NCBI GenBank assembly: GCA_017631435.1
Contig: JAGBTG010000031.1
Coordinates: forward strand, 1-64,000
DNA: 64,000 bases
Origin: Bacteroidales bacterium
Lineage (GTDB): Bacteria > Bacteroidota > Bacteroidia > Bacteroidales > UBA932
Direction of reading: 5' to 3'
In this document: in pieces, positions 25,903-34,312 of the stretch
Numbering within the stretch: the stretch's first letter is position 1
How the letters are laid out: every line of letters begins with the position of its first letter
Notes under the pieces: generated by a model
Database searches by the model: none
Told to the model about the DNA's origin: nothing
The model's input: only the letters and a program-made list of their open reading frames with translations
Position numbers and translations under genes: made by a program

Positions 25903-28900
25903 ATGGAGAGAACGAATTTCAAATTTGGAAGCAGGCTGCTGTGTATGTGCCTGGTTCTGCTTTTAGCGCTTCCTCATCAGCTGATGTCTCAGCAGATGGC
26001 CAATCAGAATTTACAGGACAAATGGGAATTGAAGGGAACTGTGAAGGATCCTCAGGGCGAGCCGCTCATTGGGGTGTCGGTAAAGGACAACACCACCGGT
26101 GTAGTGGCAATTTCCGATATTGACGGCCAGTATGCCATCATGGTTTCAGAAGGTGACGAGATAACCTGGTCATTTGTGGGCATGGAACCGCTTACCGTGA
26201 AGGCATATGCAGGAATGAGTGGTGATGTTGTTCTCAATTCCAGTACCGAGATGCTTGAGGAGATGGTTGTGGTAGGTTACGGTACTGCCAAGAAGATCAG
26301 TTCAATTGTAGGTGCGGCAACTACCGTAAAGAGCGAGGTGCTCAACAGTGCTCCTGCAGCCAGTGTGGGTGATGCTTTGCAGGGACAGGTGGCTGGTCTT
26401 CAGGTATTCAGCAGCACAGGTGAGCCTGGCAGTGATGTTACAATGCGCTTGAGGGGTGTGAACTCCATCAATGCATCAAATACTCCTCTTTTTATTCTCG
26501 ACGGTTCTCCGGTGGATGTTGGAATTTTTACATCCTTAAACCCGAATGACATTGAGAACATTACCGTATTGAAGGATGCCTCTTCTGCTGCTATTTACGG
26601 TTCAAGGGCTGCCAACGGCGTTATCTTCATTACAACCAAGAAAGGAAAGGGCGAGACTCCTGTTGTACAGTTCTCAGCTTCATACGGTGTGTCAAATGTT
26701 GCAAACTATCCTGTTGAGCTGATGAGTTCTGAGCAGTGGTTTGCATTCAGGGAGATGACCGATCCGTCACTTGTTTCAAATGCGCAGTTCCAGGCTCTGA
26801 AGAATTTCAGACTTTCAAACGGAATAAGCTATGACTGGAAAAAGTGGATTCTCAATGAGAATGCCCCTACATGGAAGGCTGATTTGAGCCTCTCGGGAAG
26901 AACCCAGAAAATGGACTATTATATCTCTATGGGTGCTTTTGACCAGGAGGGTATTGAGCATTTCTCGTTCCTGGAGAGATATAATCTGAGGAGCAACATC
27001 AATGTGATGGCTACAGAGTGGCTGAAAGTTGGCTTGAATACCACTTTGTCTTACCAGCAGCAGAAAACTGCCGGCTACTCTACATCCGGCACCAGTTACT
27101 ACAACCCTATGAACATTGCGTTGTGGTCACTCCCTTATGCTGTTCCTTTTGAGATTCTTACAGATGCTGCAGGAAACTTTACCGGATACGGGAAGGAGCA
27201 GGACTACATTTCAGATTTGGGGTTGTGGAACTACTTCAGAAGAATGGAGGCCCAGCCTTCATCATCCAACACATTCAAGATAAACATGAATGCGTATCAG
27301 GAGATAAGGCCTTTGGAGGGGTTGACAATCAGGGCAATGCAGGCTTTGGACGACAGTGAGTACAAGTATACCGGAAAAGTACTTCCTAATGATATGGGTT
27401 TGAGTACCGTAACTGAGGAGACATTCAGGAGGATCTACAGGCTAACCTCAACAAATACCATTGAGTACAAGTTCTCGCTTGCAGAGAAACATTTCATAGA
27501 CCTTTTGGGAGGACATGAGTCTATAGTATACAAGAGTCAGGGCTTTGGTGCGGCATCTTCAGGTCAGACCGACATAAGAATGACAGGTGTTAACCAGGGT
27601 ACAGACTTTAACCAGCCTTCTTACAGCTCGTCGGAAACATCACAGAATTCATTCTTTGTGAGAATGTCCTACAGCTTTGATGACAAATATTTCTTGGACG
27701 GTACATTCCGTACCGACGGCTCTTCATTGTTTGGTGAGAACAACAAATATGCAAACTTCTACTCGTTTGGCGGAATGTGGAACATGAAGAGGGAGGATTT
27801 CCTTAAAGATGTGCCATGGCTCGACAACTTGCAGGTGAAGGCATCTTACGGTACAATGGGTAACAGCGGTATTGACAATTACCTTTCATACGGCCTTACT
27901 GAGACAGGAAAACAGTATGACGGTATTGGCAGCTGGTATTTGAGTTCGTTGAACAATTCAAACCTTACCTGGGAGACTCTTGAGAACCTCAGTTTTGGTG
28001 TGAATGCTACAATGTTCAAGAACTTTACTGTAAACCTTGAACTTTACAACAAGCTTACCAAGAACATGCTCATGTATATCCCTTATTCTTTCCAGACCGG
28101 ATTCTCTGGCGGATGGGGTAATGTTGGAAACATGAGGAACAGGGGATTTGACCTTGAACTCAAATATGACTTCCTCAATACCAAGGACTGGTATATTACA
28201 GCGGCCCTCAATATGAACTACAACAAGAATGAGATTACAGAACTGTTTGGCGGACGCAGTGAGTTTGTGGACGGCAGAAGCGGTTTGAAATATGAGGTAG
28301 GCAAACCTTATGGTGAGTTCTATCTTGTAGACTATGCCGGCGTAGATCCAGCAACAGGTAAGCAGATCTGGTATGACAAGGACGGGAACCTTACCGGTTC
28401 ATACTCAGAAAGCGATGCGAAATTCATTGGAAAGAACAGGTTTGCACCTTGGTCGGGCGGTCTTAACATCAACGTATCCTACAAAGGTTTTGCATTGAGC
28501 GCGGCGTTCTCAGGTGTATTTGGAAAATACATTGAGAACTATGACAGATACTTTATTGAGAACCCTTCATTTGTGGATGAGTCTAATATGACAGCCCGCA
28601 TGATGAACATCTGGACAACTCCGGGACAGATTACAGATATCCCTAAGGCTGACGAGACCATCAAGCACGACAGCAGATGGATTGACAATGCATCTTTCGT
28701 ACGTTTGAAGAACTTGCAGCTTTCATATACATTGCCTGCAGCAATGGCCAGGAAGACCGGTTTCATCAATGGCATGAAGGTTTATGTAACAGGCCGAAAC
28801 CTTGTTACATTTACAGGGTATAAAGGTATTGACCCAGAGGTGGATTACGAGATTGCTTCCGGTGATTACCCTAATACCAAGCAGATTATTGCAGGTGTAG

Positions 28901-28914
28901 AGTTTACATTTTAA
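25903..28914 (+). CDS. SusC/RagA-type TonB-dependent receptor (second locus)
   Basis: A 1003-residue outer-membrane receptor: signal peptide (LLCMCLVLLLALPHQLMSQQ), carboxypeptidase-regulatory-like domain (LKGTVKDPQGEPLIGVSV, about 46-63), TonB box region EEMVVVGYGTAKK, plug with IYGSRAANGVIFITTKKGKG, then the 22-strand-type barrel ending GVEFTF. Unlike the first SusC it has no STN domain and no sigma/anti-sigma pair nearby, so it is controlled in another way. It is followed by SusD 23 bp later. Both sides of the locus carry secreted Ntn-type amide hydrolases, which suggests peptide-like cargo. Confidence 0.96.
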   Translation: MERTNFKFGSRLLCMCLVLLLALPHQLMSQQMANQNLQDKWELKGTVKDPQGEPLIGVSVKDNTTGVVAISDIDGQYAIMVSEGDEITWSFVGMEPLTVKAYAGMSGDVVLNSSTEMLEEMVVVGYGTAKKISSIVGAATTVKSEVLNSAPAASVGDALQGQVAGLQVFSSTGEPGSDVTMRLRGVNSINASNTPLFILDGSPVDVGIFTSLNPNDIENITVLKDASSAAIYGSRAANGVIFITTKKGKGETPVVQFSASYGVSNVANYPVELMSSEQWFAFREMTDPSLVSNAQFQALKNFRLSNGISYDWKKWILNENAPTWKADLSLSGRTQKMDYYISMGAFDQEGIEHFSFLERYNLRSNINVMATEWLKVGLNTTLSYQQQKTAGYSTSGTSYYNPMNIALWSLPYAVPFEILTDAAGNFTGYGKEQDYISDLGLWNYFRRMEAQPSSSNTFKINMNAYQEIRPLEGLTIRAMQALDDSEYKYTGKVLPNDMGLSTVTEETFRRIYRLTSTNTIEYKFSLAEKHFIDLLGGHESIVYKSQGFGAASSGQTDIRMTGVNQGTDFNQPSYSSSETSQNSFFVRMSYSFDDKYFLDGTFRTDGSSLFGENNKYANFYSFGGMWNMKREDFLKDVPWLDNLQVKASYGTMGNSGIDNYLSYGLTETGKQYDGIGSWYLSSLNNSNLTWETLENLSFGVNATMFKNFTVNLELYNKLTKNMLMYIPYSFQTGFSGGWGNVGNMRNRGFDLELKYDFLNTKDWYITAALNMNYNKNEITELFGGRSEFVDGRSGLKYEVGKPYGEFYLVDYAGVDPATGKQIWYDKDGNLTGSYSESDAKFIGKNRFAPWSGGLNINVSYKGFALSAAFSGVFGKYIENYDRYFIENPSFVDESNMTARMMNIWTTPGQITDIPKADETIKHDSRWIDNASFVRLKNLQLSYTLPAAMARKTGFINGMKVYVTGRNLVTFTGYKGIDPEVDYEIASGDYPNTKQIIAGVEFTF

Positions 28915-28937
28915 TTAACCGTTAATTGGAAGACATT

Positions 28938-30461
28938 ATGAAAAAGATATTATCGTTATTATTGGCAGTGCTGGTAGTTTCTTCCTGTGAACTTACAAAG
29001 ATGCCGGAAGGCTCCATCAACAGTGAGAACGCACTTACCACGCTTGATGATGCCAAGAAGTTCAGGATGGACATGTATCTTCAGCTGAGGGATTATTTGT
29101 GCTCGGGATATCCGGTATATGTTCAGGAAATCATGTCGGATTCGTTCCACGCGTCTGTGATGTTCGGAAACAGGAACGGTGAGTATTACAAATGGGAAGT
29201 GTCAAGCACATTCGGATATGTAGAGGGAATATGGAGTGCAGCTTACTATAATGTTACATTGGCCAACTTCCTTATTCAGGGAATTGAAAAGATGATGGCG
29301 GACGGTGCAATTGGAAGTTCTGATACAGAGATGGCAAATGTAATCATTGGAGAGGCCGCTTTCCTAAAAGCATACTCAATGTTCACATTGGCACAGCTTT
29401 ACTGCAAGAATTACAACGCTTCAACCGCAGATTCAGACCTTGGCGTAATGCTTCTGGAGGGTCCGGTTTCAAATCCTGGCGAAATTACCTCTTATGTGGG
29501 CAGGTCTTCGTTGAAGGCAACTTATGATTATATTGAGAGCAACCTTGCAATTGCTGAAACAAAACTTGCTTCTGTTGCAGGAGAGGTAGCATCTGAGTAT
29601 ATTACCGGTGATGCGGTTACAGCAATGAAGGCAAGGGTTGCCCTTACAAAAGGCGACTGGCAGGCAGCGGCAAGATATGCATCATCGTTGGTTGACAACA
29701 ACAAATATCCGTTGATTGACAATCTTGCAGAGTTTGACAACTTGTGGACAAATGATTCCGGCAAGGAGTGTATCGTACAGTACTGGGCCGGATTCAACGA
29801 GGGATCTCTTCCGGATACAAACAATTACGACTATATTGAGTACAGTACCAGTGGCACATATAGCCCTAACTACATTCCGGAGCAGTGGATCATTGATGCA
29901 TACGATGATGATGACATCCGTTTCCAGAGCTGGTTCAAGGAGCTTGAGGTTGTGTACGGAGCAATCAAGGGTGAGGTTTATGTATTCTTCAAATACCCTG
30001 GCAACCCTGCATTGAACAACAGCGGAGCAGCTGTATCAAACTATGTAAACAAGATTAAAGGATTCAGAATTGCGGAGCAGTACCTGATTGCAGCTGAGGC
30101 ATATGCAATGGCAGGCGGCCAGGAGACACAGGCAAACAAATACCTGAATGCCTTGAGGAGTGCCAGAATTCCGGGCTACGTTACCCAGGACTATTCCGGA
30201 GATGAGCTTATTGCGCAGGTGAAGGCTGAAAGAGCCAAAGAGCTATATGGTGAGGGCTTCAGATTTACAGACCTGAAACGCTGGAACGAGGGCTTTGCAC
30301 GTTCAGAGGCCCAGGACAGCCAGATTATCAATAATGCCGGCAGCAGCAATACCGAGTTCCTGCAGAAGAGTGCCTCGGACCCACGCTGGCTATGGCCTAT
30401 CCCGCAGTCTGAGATTGACGCAAACCCTCAGATGAAAGGTCAGCAGAACGCAGGATACTAA
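28938..30461 (+). CDS. SusD/RagB-family surface lipoprotein (second locus)
   Basis: About 507 residues from the ATG at 28938 (MKKILSLLLAVLVVSSC, Cys17); the frame is open to a TTG at 28926 that is not needed. SusD hallmarks: TLDDAKKFRMDMYLQLRDY, EAAFLKAYSMFTLAQLYCKNY (about 145-165) and the C-terminal FRIAEQYLIAAEAYAMAG, KELYGEGFRFTDLKRWNEGF and DPRWLWPIPQSEIDANPQM. It partners SusC of the second locus as the substrate-capturing lid. Confidence 0.96.
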   Translation: MKKILSLLLAVLVVSSCELTKMPEGSINSENALTTLDDAKKFRMDMYLQLRDYLCSGYPVYVQEIMSDSFHASVMFGNRNGEYYKWEVSSTFGYVEGIWSAAYYNVTLANFLIQGIEKMMADGAIGSSDTEMANVIIGEAAFLKAYSMFTLAQLYCKNYNASTADSDLGVMLLEGPVSNPGEITSYVGRSSLKATYDYIESNLAIAETKLASVAGEVASEYITGDAVTAMKARVALTKGDWQAAARYASSLVDNNKYPLIDNLAEFDNLWTNDSGKECIVQYWAGFNEGSLPDTNNYDYIEYSTSGTYSPNYIPEQWIIDAYDDDDIRFQSWFKELEVVYGAIKGEVYVFFKYPGNPALNNSGAAVSNYVNKIKGFRIAEQYLIAAEAYAMAGGQETQANKYLNALRSARIPGYVTQDYSGDELIAQVKAERAKELYGEGFRFTDLKRWNEGFARSEAQDSQIINNAGSSNTEFLQKSASDPRWLWPIPQSEIDANPQMKGQQNAGY

Positions 30462-30496
30462 AAACGCCTTGAAGTTTTAACTTAAAAATTGAAAGT

Positions 30497-31432
30497 ATGA
30501 AACGAATGAAATCAATATACAGGATATTGTTGTCTGCAGTGGCAACATTATCACTCCTTACGGCAGTTTCCTGTTCACAGGATGAGTATATCTATACTCC
30601 CGACAACAACTGCGTAACATTCCAGGACATACCTTCCAGCGGATTCAAGCTCGACGGCAATGTTCTTGTAGTTGAACTTACCAGAGGAGTGGCAGATGCA
30701 GACCTTGCGTTGGGTGTAACCCTTGAGCCGGGCAGCATCTACACAATAGACAAAACAACGGTAAACTTCCCTAAAGGGGAGTACAAGGCCATGGTAAACC
30801 TTTCATATGATGAGGATGCCCTTGAGGCTTTTGTTGAGTATCCGTTTGTGCTCAAGTTTGATGCAAATGAGGCTTCACCTACAGGCATAAGCACATTCAA
30901 GGCGGTTGGACAGGTTCCTTTCTCTTTGGATGACCTTCAATATGAGGATTACGGTACCGTATATTGCGAGAACTATATGTTCGGGTCGGGTTACGACTTT
31001 GAGGGTAAGACCTACACCCTTCAGGTTGCAAAATACACCAAAAACTACTACAGGATAAAGAATCTCCTTGGATCGGGCATTGATATGGACTTTTTCCTTG
31101 CAGCAGACGGAACACTGGAGATTACAGCCCCAATGGAGTCTCCTACTCCCGACGATATCAACAGTTATGACCTGTACAAGTTCCCTACAGAGTTTACCCA
31201 CAACGGCGAGCAGATTACCTTGTGGTTTGATACCGACGCCGATTATATCCAGGTAAGGGACCAGGGCGAAGAGGGCTATACAATGATTGAAGGTACATAC
31301 TTCAGCAACTATTCAGTATGTTCAATACCTTCGGTGGGTCTTCTTACAGCAGACCTTTTCAGAGATGATTATGCTCCGGGTGAGGATGACGGCTGGTGGA
31401 GGTTCTACATTAATGTAGATACTGTCTTCTAG
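30497..31432 (+). CDS. Surface lipoprotein of the second SusCD locus, function unknown
   Basis: A 311-residue lipoprotein (ILLSAVATLSLLTAVSC, Cys about 26, then SQDEYIYTPDNN). The body is beta-rich with many aromatic and acidic residues and no domain I recognise. The N-terminal half (CVTFQDIPSSGFKLDGNVLV, followed by VELTRGVADADLALGVTL) resembles Calx-beta or DUF4843-like sandwich repeats. Its position third after SusC and SusD fits an accessory substrate-binding protein on the cell surface. It ends 25 bp before a long palindrome. Confidence 0.7.
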   Translation: MKRMKSIYRILLSAVATLSLLTAVSCSQDEYIYTPDNNCVTFQDIPSSGFKLDGNVLVVELTRGVADADLALGVTLEPGSIYTIDKTTVNFPKGEYKAMVNLSYDEDALEAFVEYPFVLKFDANEASPTGISTFKAVGQVPFSLDDLQYEDYGTVYCENYMFGSGYDFEGKTYTLQVAKYTKNYYRIKNLLGSGIDMDFFLAADGTLEITAPMESPTPDDINSYDLYKFPTEFTHNGEQITLWFDTDADYIQVRDQGEEGYTMIEGTYFSNYSVCSIPSVGLLTADLFRDDYAPGEDDGWWRFYINVDTVF

Positions 31433-31456
31433 CAACATTTTTAACAGAATAACAAG

Positions 31457-31495
31457 AAAAGTGCCCATTATGACGTCGTCATAATGGGCACTTTG
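31457..31495. terminator. Long palindromic terminator, partner of 33287-33319
   Basis: A 17-bp perfect stem (AAAGTGCCCATTATGAC, 31458-31474) with a 3-base loop, followed by TTTG. It lies between convergent genes. Its 33-bp core (AGTGCCC...GGGCACT) has the same length and plan as the palindrome at 33287-33319 on the other side of the C69 peptidase gene. Confidence 0.85.
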
Positions 31496-31522
31496 TTGGT
31501 ATCGCTAGACTTTCCCTCCGGA

Positions 31523-33232
31523 TTATTTCTGTTTTGGAACAGCGGTAATGGCCGCATCGGGATCTGCTGCTATGGCCTCCTTTATCTTTTGTGTGTATCC
31601 CGGATACTTGGGTTTTGCAGGGATTCCAACACCGTAGCCGTTGTCTTTGAATGAGCCGTCGGGATTCTGGACTTTCACATTGCCGTCCATATATTTTATT
31701 AGAAGGAACTCATCAAGGTGTTTCCATGTGCTGAACATTTGGGCTGCCAGATGTTCGCCCCATCCGGTAAGGTACTCTTTTACCTGCTCAGGTGACGATT
31801 CCTGCATCTGCATGGCCTGCTGGTCTATAAGTTGGATCATCTGCTGCGAGGTGGCCATGTGGTTGTTGGCTGCAGCCCTGATCTCCGGTTCAAGAAGGCT
31901 GTATCTGAGGTATGCTGCCTGGGCCACCCTGTTGAAAAGCCAGAATGCCGAGGTTGGGGAGTAGGTTGTCATGTTGCCGTTGCCAACCCTGAAGCACTCG
32001 GGTACCCTTACAGATGAAGAATATATAGGAGTAAGGCAAGAAGTTGCCGCATCGTCAACACCAAACCAGATGATGCCTCCAATTTCGTCGGGAAGCCAGT
32101 TGCGGGCCTGGCCAAGCATCCAGAAACCTGTCTGTTGTGTGGCAATTGCCCTCTCAAAGGCATACTCTGTTTCCCCTACGGTAAAGGTCATGGGGCGCCA
32201 TCTGTATGGTGTTGAGTACCAGCCTGCACCAACATCCTTGCGCATATCCAGAGGAGTCCCCTCATAGTGGTCTTTCATCACATCCGCCACCTCTGCCATA
32301 GAGAGTTTGTCATACGGTTTTATATAAAGGGGCATCTTGTTGCCGGTTTCCAGGCCAAGCGCAAACTGGAAGTACTCTTGGGCATCCTTATCTCCAATTT
32401 TACCCTTTCCAAGGATGTTGAACGCACTCCAAACCCTTGTCTCACAGCCTCTCAAAGCGTCATAACTTGCAGGTGCGTAGGCGTCGCAGAAACTGAACTC
32501 CTCATCCTTGCCGTTGAAATATCCCATTTCTCTGGCAAAATCAATCACATCCTCCTTGTAGATGCAGTTCTGTGGGTCGTCCAATGGGAAACGGTCTATC
32601 CTTGAGCAGTTTGCATGTGCTGAGATGTATCCGTCGGGAATACGGATTGCCACCCATACAGCACCCTTGTTGATGTTTTTTCCTTTTTTATCCAGTTTGG
32701 TTCCCTTTCCCACCATCTCCATAATCCACACCTCGTCCTTGTCTGCAATTGAGAATGATTCTCCTCCCGACGGATATCCGTATTCCTCCACAAGAGAAGT
32801 CATTATCTCAATGGCCTCCCTGGCTGTACGGGCTCTCTGGAGGGTAACATATATCAGCGAACCATAGTCCATGATTCCGGTTGTATCAACCAGCTCGTCC
32901 CTGCCTCCGAAAGTGGTTTCGGTGATGATTACCTGGTGCTCGTTCATGTTGCCCATGGTTGAGAAGGTGCGTGGGACCTGGGCAATCTCTCCCATGTATT
33001 TGCCTGTATCCCATTCAAAAATCTTGAGTTTGCTGCCTGGAGGGAATATCCCGGCAGGAGTGTGGTACAGTTCGCCGTAGAGCACATGCGCATCGGCGGC
33101 ATAGGTTATCATTACAGATCCGTCCTTGCTGGCCCCTTTTGTTACCAGAATGTTGGTGCAGGCAAAAAGGTCTGTAACCTGCAGGATTGCCAGTATGACG
33201 GCCAGTGAGGTGATTTTTGCAAATGTTTTCAT
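31523..33232 (-). CDS. C69-family dipeptidase, exported
   Basis: A 569-residue exported peptidase of the C69 (PepD-like) family. The signal peptide (MKTFAKITSLAVILAILQVTDLFA) is followed directly by Cys25-Thr-Asn-Ile-Leu, the N-terminal cysteine nucleophile of this Ntn-hydrolase family. Other family features are SKDGSVMITYAADAH, RTFSTMGNMNEHQVIITETTF (read in parts) and YGSLIYVTLQRARTAREAI. It cleaves dipeptides in the periplasm. It faces the SusC/SusD locus from downstream and may act on imported peptides. A TTTG-N20-TAACTTTA promoter lies at 33286-33255. Homologous palindromes flank the gene. Confidence 0.93.
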   Translation of the reverse strand: MKTFAKITSLAVILAILQVTDLFACTNILVTKGASKDGSVMITYAADAHVLYGELYHTPAGIFPPGSKLKIFEWDTGKYMGEIAQVPRTFSTMGNMNEHQVIITETTFGGRDELVDTTGIMDYGSLIYVTLQRARTAREAIEIMTSLVEEYGYPSGGESFSIADKDEVWIMEMVGKGTKLDKKGKNINKGAVWVAIRIPDGYISAHANCSRIDRFPLDDPQNCIYKEDVIDFAREMGYFNGKDEEFSFCDAYAPASYDALRGCETRVWSAFNILGKGKIGDKDAQEYFQFALGLETGNKMPLYIKPYDKLSMAEVADVMKDHYEGTPLDMRKDVGAGWYSTPYRWRPMTFTVGETEYAFERAIATQQTGFWMLGQARNWLPDEIGGIIWFGVDDAATSCLTPIYSSSVRVPECFRVGNGNMTTYSPTSAFWLFNRVAQAAYLRYSLLEPEIRAAANNHMATSQQMIQLIDQQAMQMQESSPEQVKEYLTGWGEHLAAQMFSTWKHLDEFLLIKYMDGNVKVQNPDGSFKDNGYGVGIPAKPKYPGYTQKIKEAIAADPDAAITAVPKQK

Positions 33233-33254
33233 GTCCTGTGTTTTTTGTTGCTGT

Positions 33255-33286
33255 TAAAGTTAAGAAAAATTCCAAATGAGAACAAA
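33255..33286 (-). promoter_or_regulatory. Promoter of the C69 dipeptidase gene
   Basis: Reading leftward: TTTG (33286-33283), 20-bp spacer, TAACTTTA (33262-33255), close to the Bacteroidota consensus with one change in the last base. It lies 23 bp before the ATG and directly next to the palindrome at 33287. Confidence 0.55.
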
Positions 33287-33319
33287 AGTGCCCTTTAGGA
33301 CGTTGTCCCAAAGGGCACT
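33287..33319. repeat. 33-bp palindrome, partner of 31459-31493
   Basis: AGTGCCCTTT, a centre with GGAC-GTT-GTCC, and AAAGGGCACT form a near-perfect hairpin. It shares AGTGCCC, GACGT and GGGCACT at identical spacing with the palindrome downstream of the C69 gene. At least two stem pairs differ in both arms so that pairing is kept. Confidence 0.75.
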
Positions 33320-33394
33320 GTGGTTGAGAACTCGGACTTCATGAAGTTCCTTGAGCTTTGGGGCGGTGAATATGAGTTTTTGGATTTGTATTAA
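33320..33394 (+). pseudogene. Fragment duplicating the 3' end of the prolyl-tRNA-editing gene
   Basis: Bases 33320-33405 match 24312-24397 with about 4 differences in 86. The frame is kept and reads VVENSDFMKFLELWGGEYEF, then LDLY and stop at 33394, one residue different from the intact gene (Leu for His). There is no start codon or upstream gene body, so it is a dead tail. The match starts abruptly at the edge of the palindrome at 33287-33319. Confidence 0.85.
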
Positions 33395-33439
33395 GACTAA
33401 GAAAGAGGCTGAGTCAAAGAATCCCATTTTAGACAGGTA

Positions 33440-33469
33440 ACCCCCGCGAGAGTGTTTTCTAGCGGGGGT
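33440..33469. terminator. GC-rich hairpin
   Basis: ACCCCCGC (33440-33447) pairs with GCGGGGGT (33462-33469) across a 14-base loop. T-rich sequence follows at some distance. It may terminate the membrane-protein gene at 33527, which is transcribed toward it, or be part of a repeat. Confidence 0.5.
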
Positions 33470-33526
33470 ATTATCTTGTCGGGATTACTTTTTAGTCACC
33501 CTTGTTTTTTGTGTGAATGGTAACGG

Positions 33527-33826
33527 TTATAGACAAATTACGGTGATCAGCCACAACATTATTCCTCCCAGCAGAATATATCCGTTCCGTTTTGCGAAAT
33601 ATAAGTAAAGCGTTGTAAGCATTATTGCCGCCTGTACAATATGCGATGTAAGGTAAAAGAAATTGCTGGTATATTTCAATCCTCCAGCACTAATCATACT
33701 CTCTGATCCTATCATATACTTTGCGGGATCAAGTATAAATTCAATGCTGTCAGCAATATGTATAGCAAGCAGGAATATACATGATATTATACCTGTAAGT
33801 GTGAGTATATTTTTGAAAATTGACAT
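33527..33826 (-). CDS. Small membrane protein, hypothetical
   Basis: A 99-residue protein with about three hydrophobic segments (LTLTGIISCIFLLAIHIADS, FFYLTSHIVQAAIMLTTLYL, YILLGGIMLWLITVICL) and few charged residues. It is not a recognised family. It is isolated between repeats, and lies between two DNA blocks that are adjacent in the 24.3-24.5 kb region, so it may have been inserted there. The membrane-like composition makes a chance ORF less likely, but expression is unproven. Confidence 0.6.
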   Translation of the reverse strand: MSIFKNILTLTGIISCIFLLAIHIADSIEFILDPAKYMIGSESMISAGGLKYTSNFFYLTSHIVQAAIMLTTLYLYFAKRNGYILLGGIMLWLITVICL

Positions 33827-33835
33827 TTTGAGTGG

Positions 33836-33896
33836 GTGTTGTTGTTAACAAAGTTACTAAAAATTACCATATGTGTCTTCCTGCAAATCGGTGTTC
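33836..33896 (+). repeat. Intergenic repeat, copy 2
   Basis: Contains AACAAAGTTACTAAAAATTA and CCATATGTGTCTTCCTGCAA, aligning by eye with 24425-24488. The order and orientation relative to the duplicated gene tail are the same in both places. Confidence 0.6.
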
Positions 33897-34042
33897 CCGC
33901 AATATGGCCTGTAGCGCATCTAGATGGCGGGTTGTGGGGATTCATAGGGCAATTTGGCCCCGGTATCCCCAAAGCATGCGTTCTAGGGGTATGTGGCAGG
34001 GGGTATGGGGGATACCGATTTGCTGGAAGGGGTACCGGGGGC

Positions 34043-34081
34043 GCCAAGGGTGCCAAGGGTGCCAAGGGTGCCAAGGGTGCC
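34043..34081 (+). repeat. 9-bp tandem repeat (GCCAAGGGT x4)
   Basis: Four perfect tandem copies of GCCAAGGGT at 34043-34078, then a partial copy GCC. Length changes by slippage are possible. In one frame it would give Gly-Ala-Lys repeats, but no gene supports that. Confidence 0.9.
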
Positions 34082-34105
34082 GGGGATCGCGGGGATTTGA
34101 GGTTT

Positions 34106-34291
34106 GGGAACAAAGGATACTCTTTTTGTGCCCAGATGGGCAATTGTGGGCACGCTGGGGATCCGAAATGTTCCCGATAGGGGATTTTTTGATCTGTCGG
34201 GAACAAAAACAATGGAATATGTGCCCGACTGGTGCGCTATGGGCACATTGGGGCTCATTTTTGTGCCGGCCTTACTTTCGCTGGTATAAAA
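34106..34291 (+). repeat. Two diverged 93-bp direct repeats rich in palindromes
   Basis: Landmarks recur exactly 93 bp apart: GGGAACAAA at 34106 and 34199, GTGCCC at 34128 and 34221, GGGCAC at 34148 and 34241, TGGGG at 34156 and 34249. Between landmarks the copies differ strongly. GTGCCC and GGGCAC in each copy can pair. Across the junction TGTTCCCGATAG (34169-34180) pairs with CTGTCGGGAACA (34194-34205). Confidence 0.7.
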
Positions 34292-34312
34292 AAAGAGAGT
34301 AACCTTATTGTG

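Noticed and set aside
33404-33436. GAGGCTGAGTCAAAGAATCCC as an IS1182-type end
   Set aside because: The likeness is limited to a few bases and no second end or transposase was found.
34043-34081. Short regular repeats as a CRISPR array
   Set aside because: Tandem 9-bp units without spacers and no cas genes in the window.
33832-34302. 156-codon frame with Gln-Gly-Cys repeats, and a neighbouring frame with Gly-Ala-Lys collagen-like repeats
   Set aside because: Both arise from the 9-bp tandem repeat and GC-rich palindromes. No promoter, no known start context, and all frames look equally odd.
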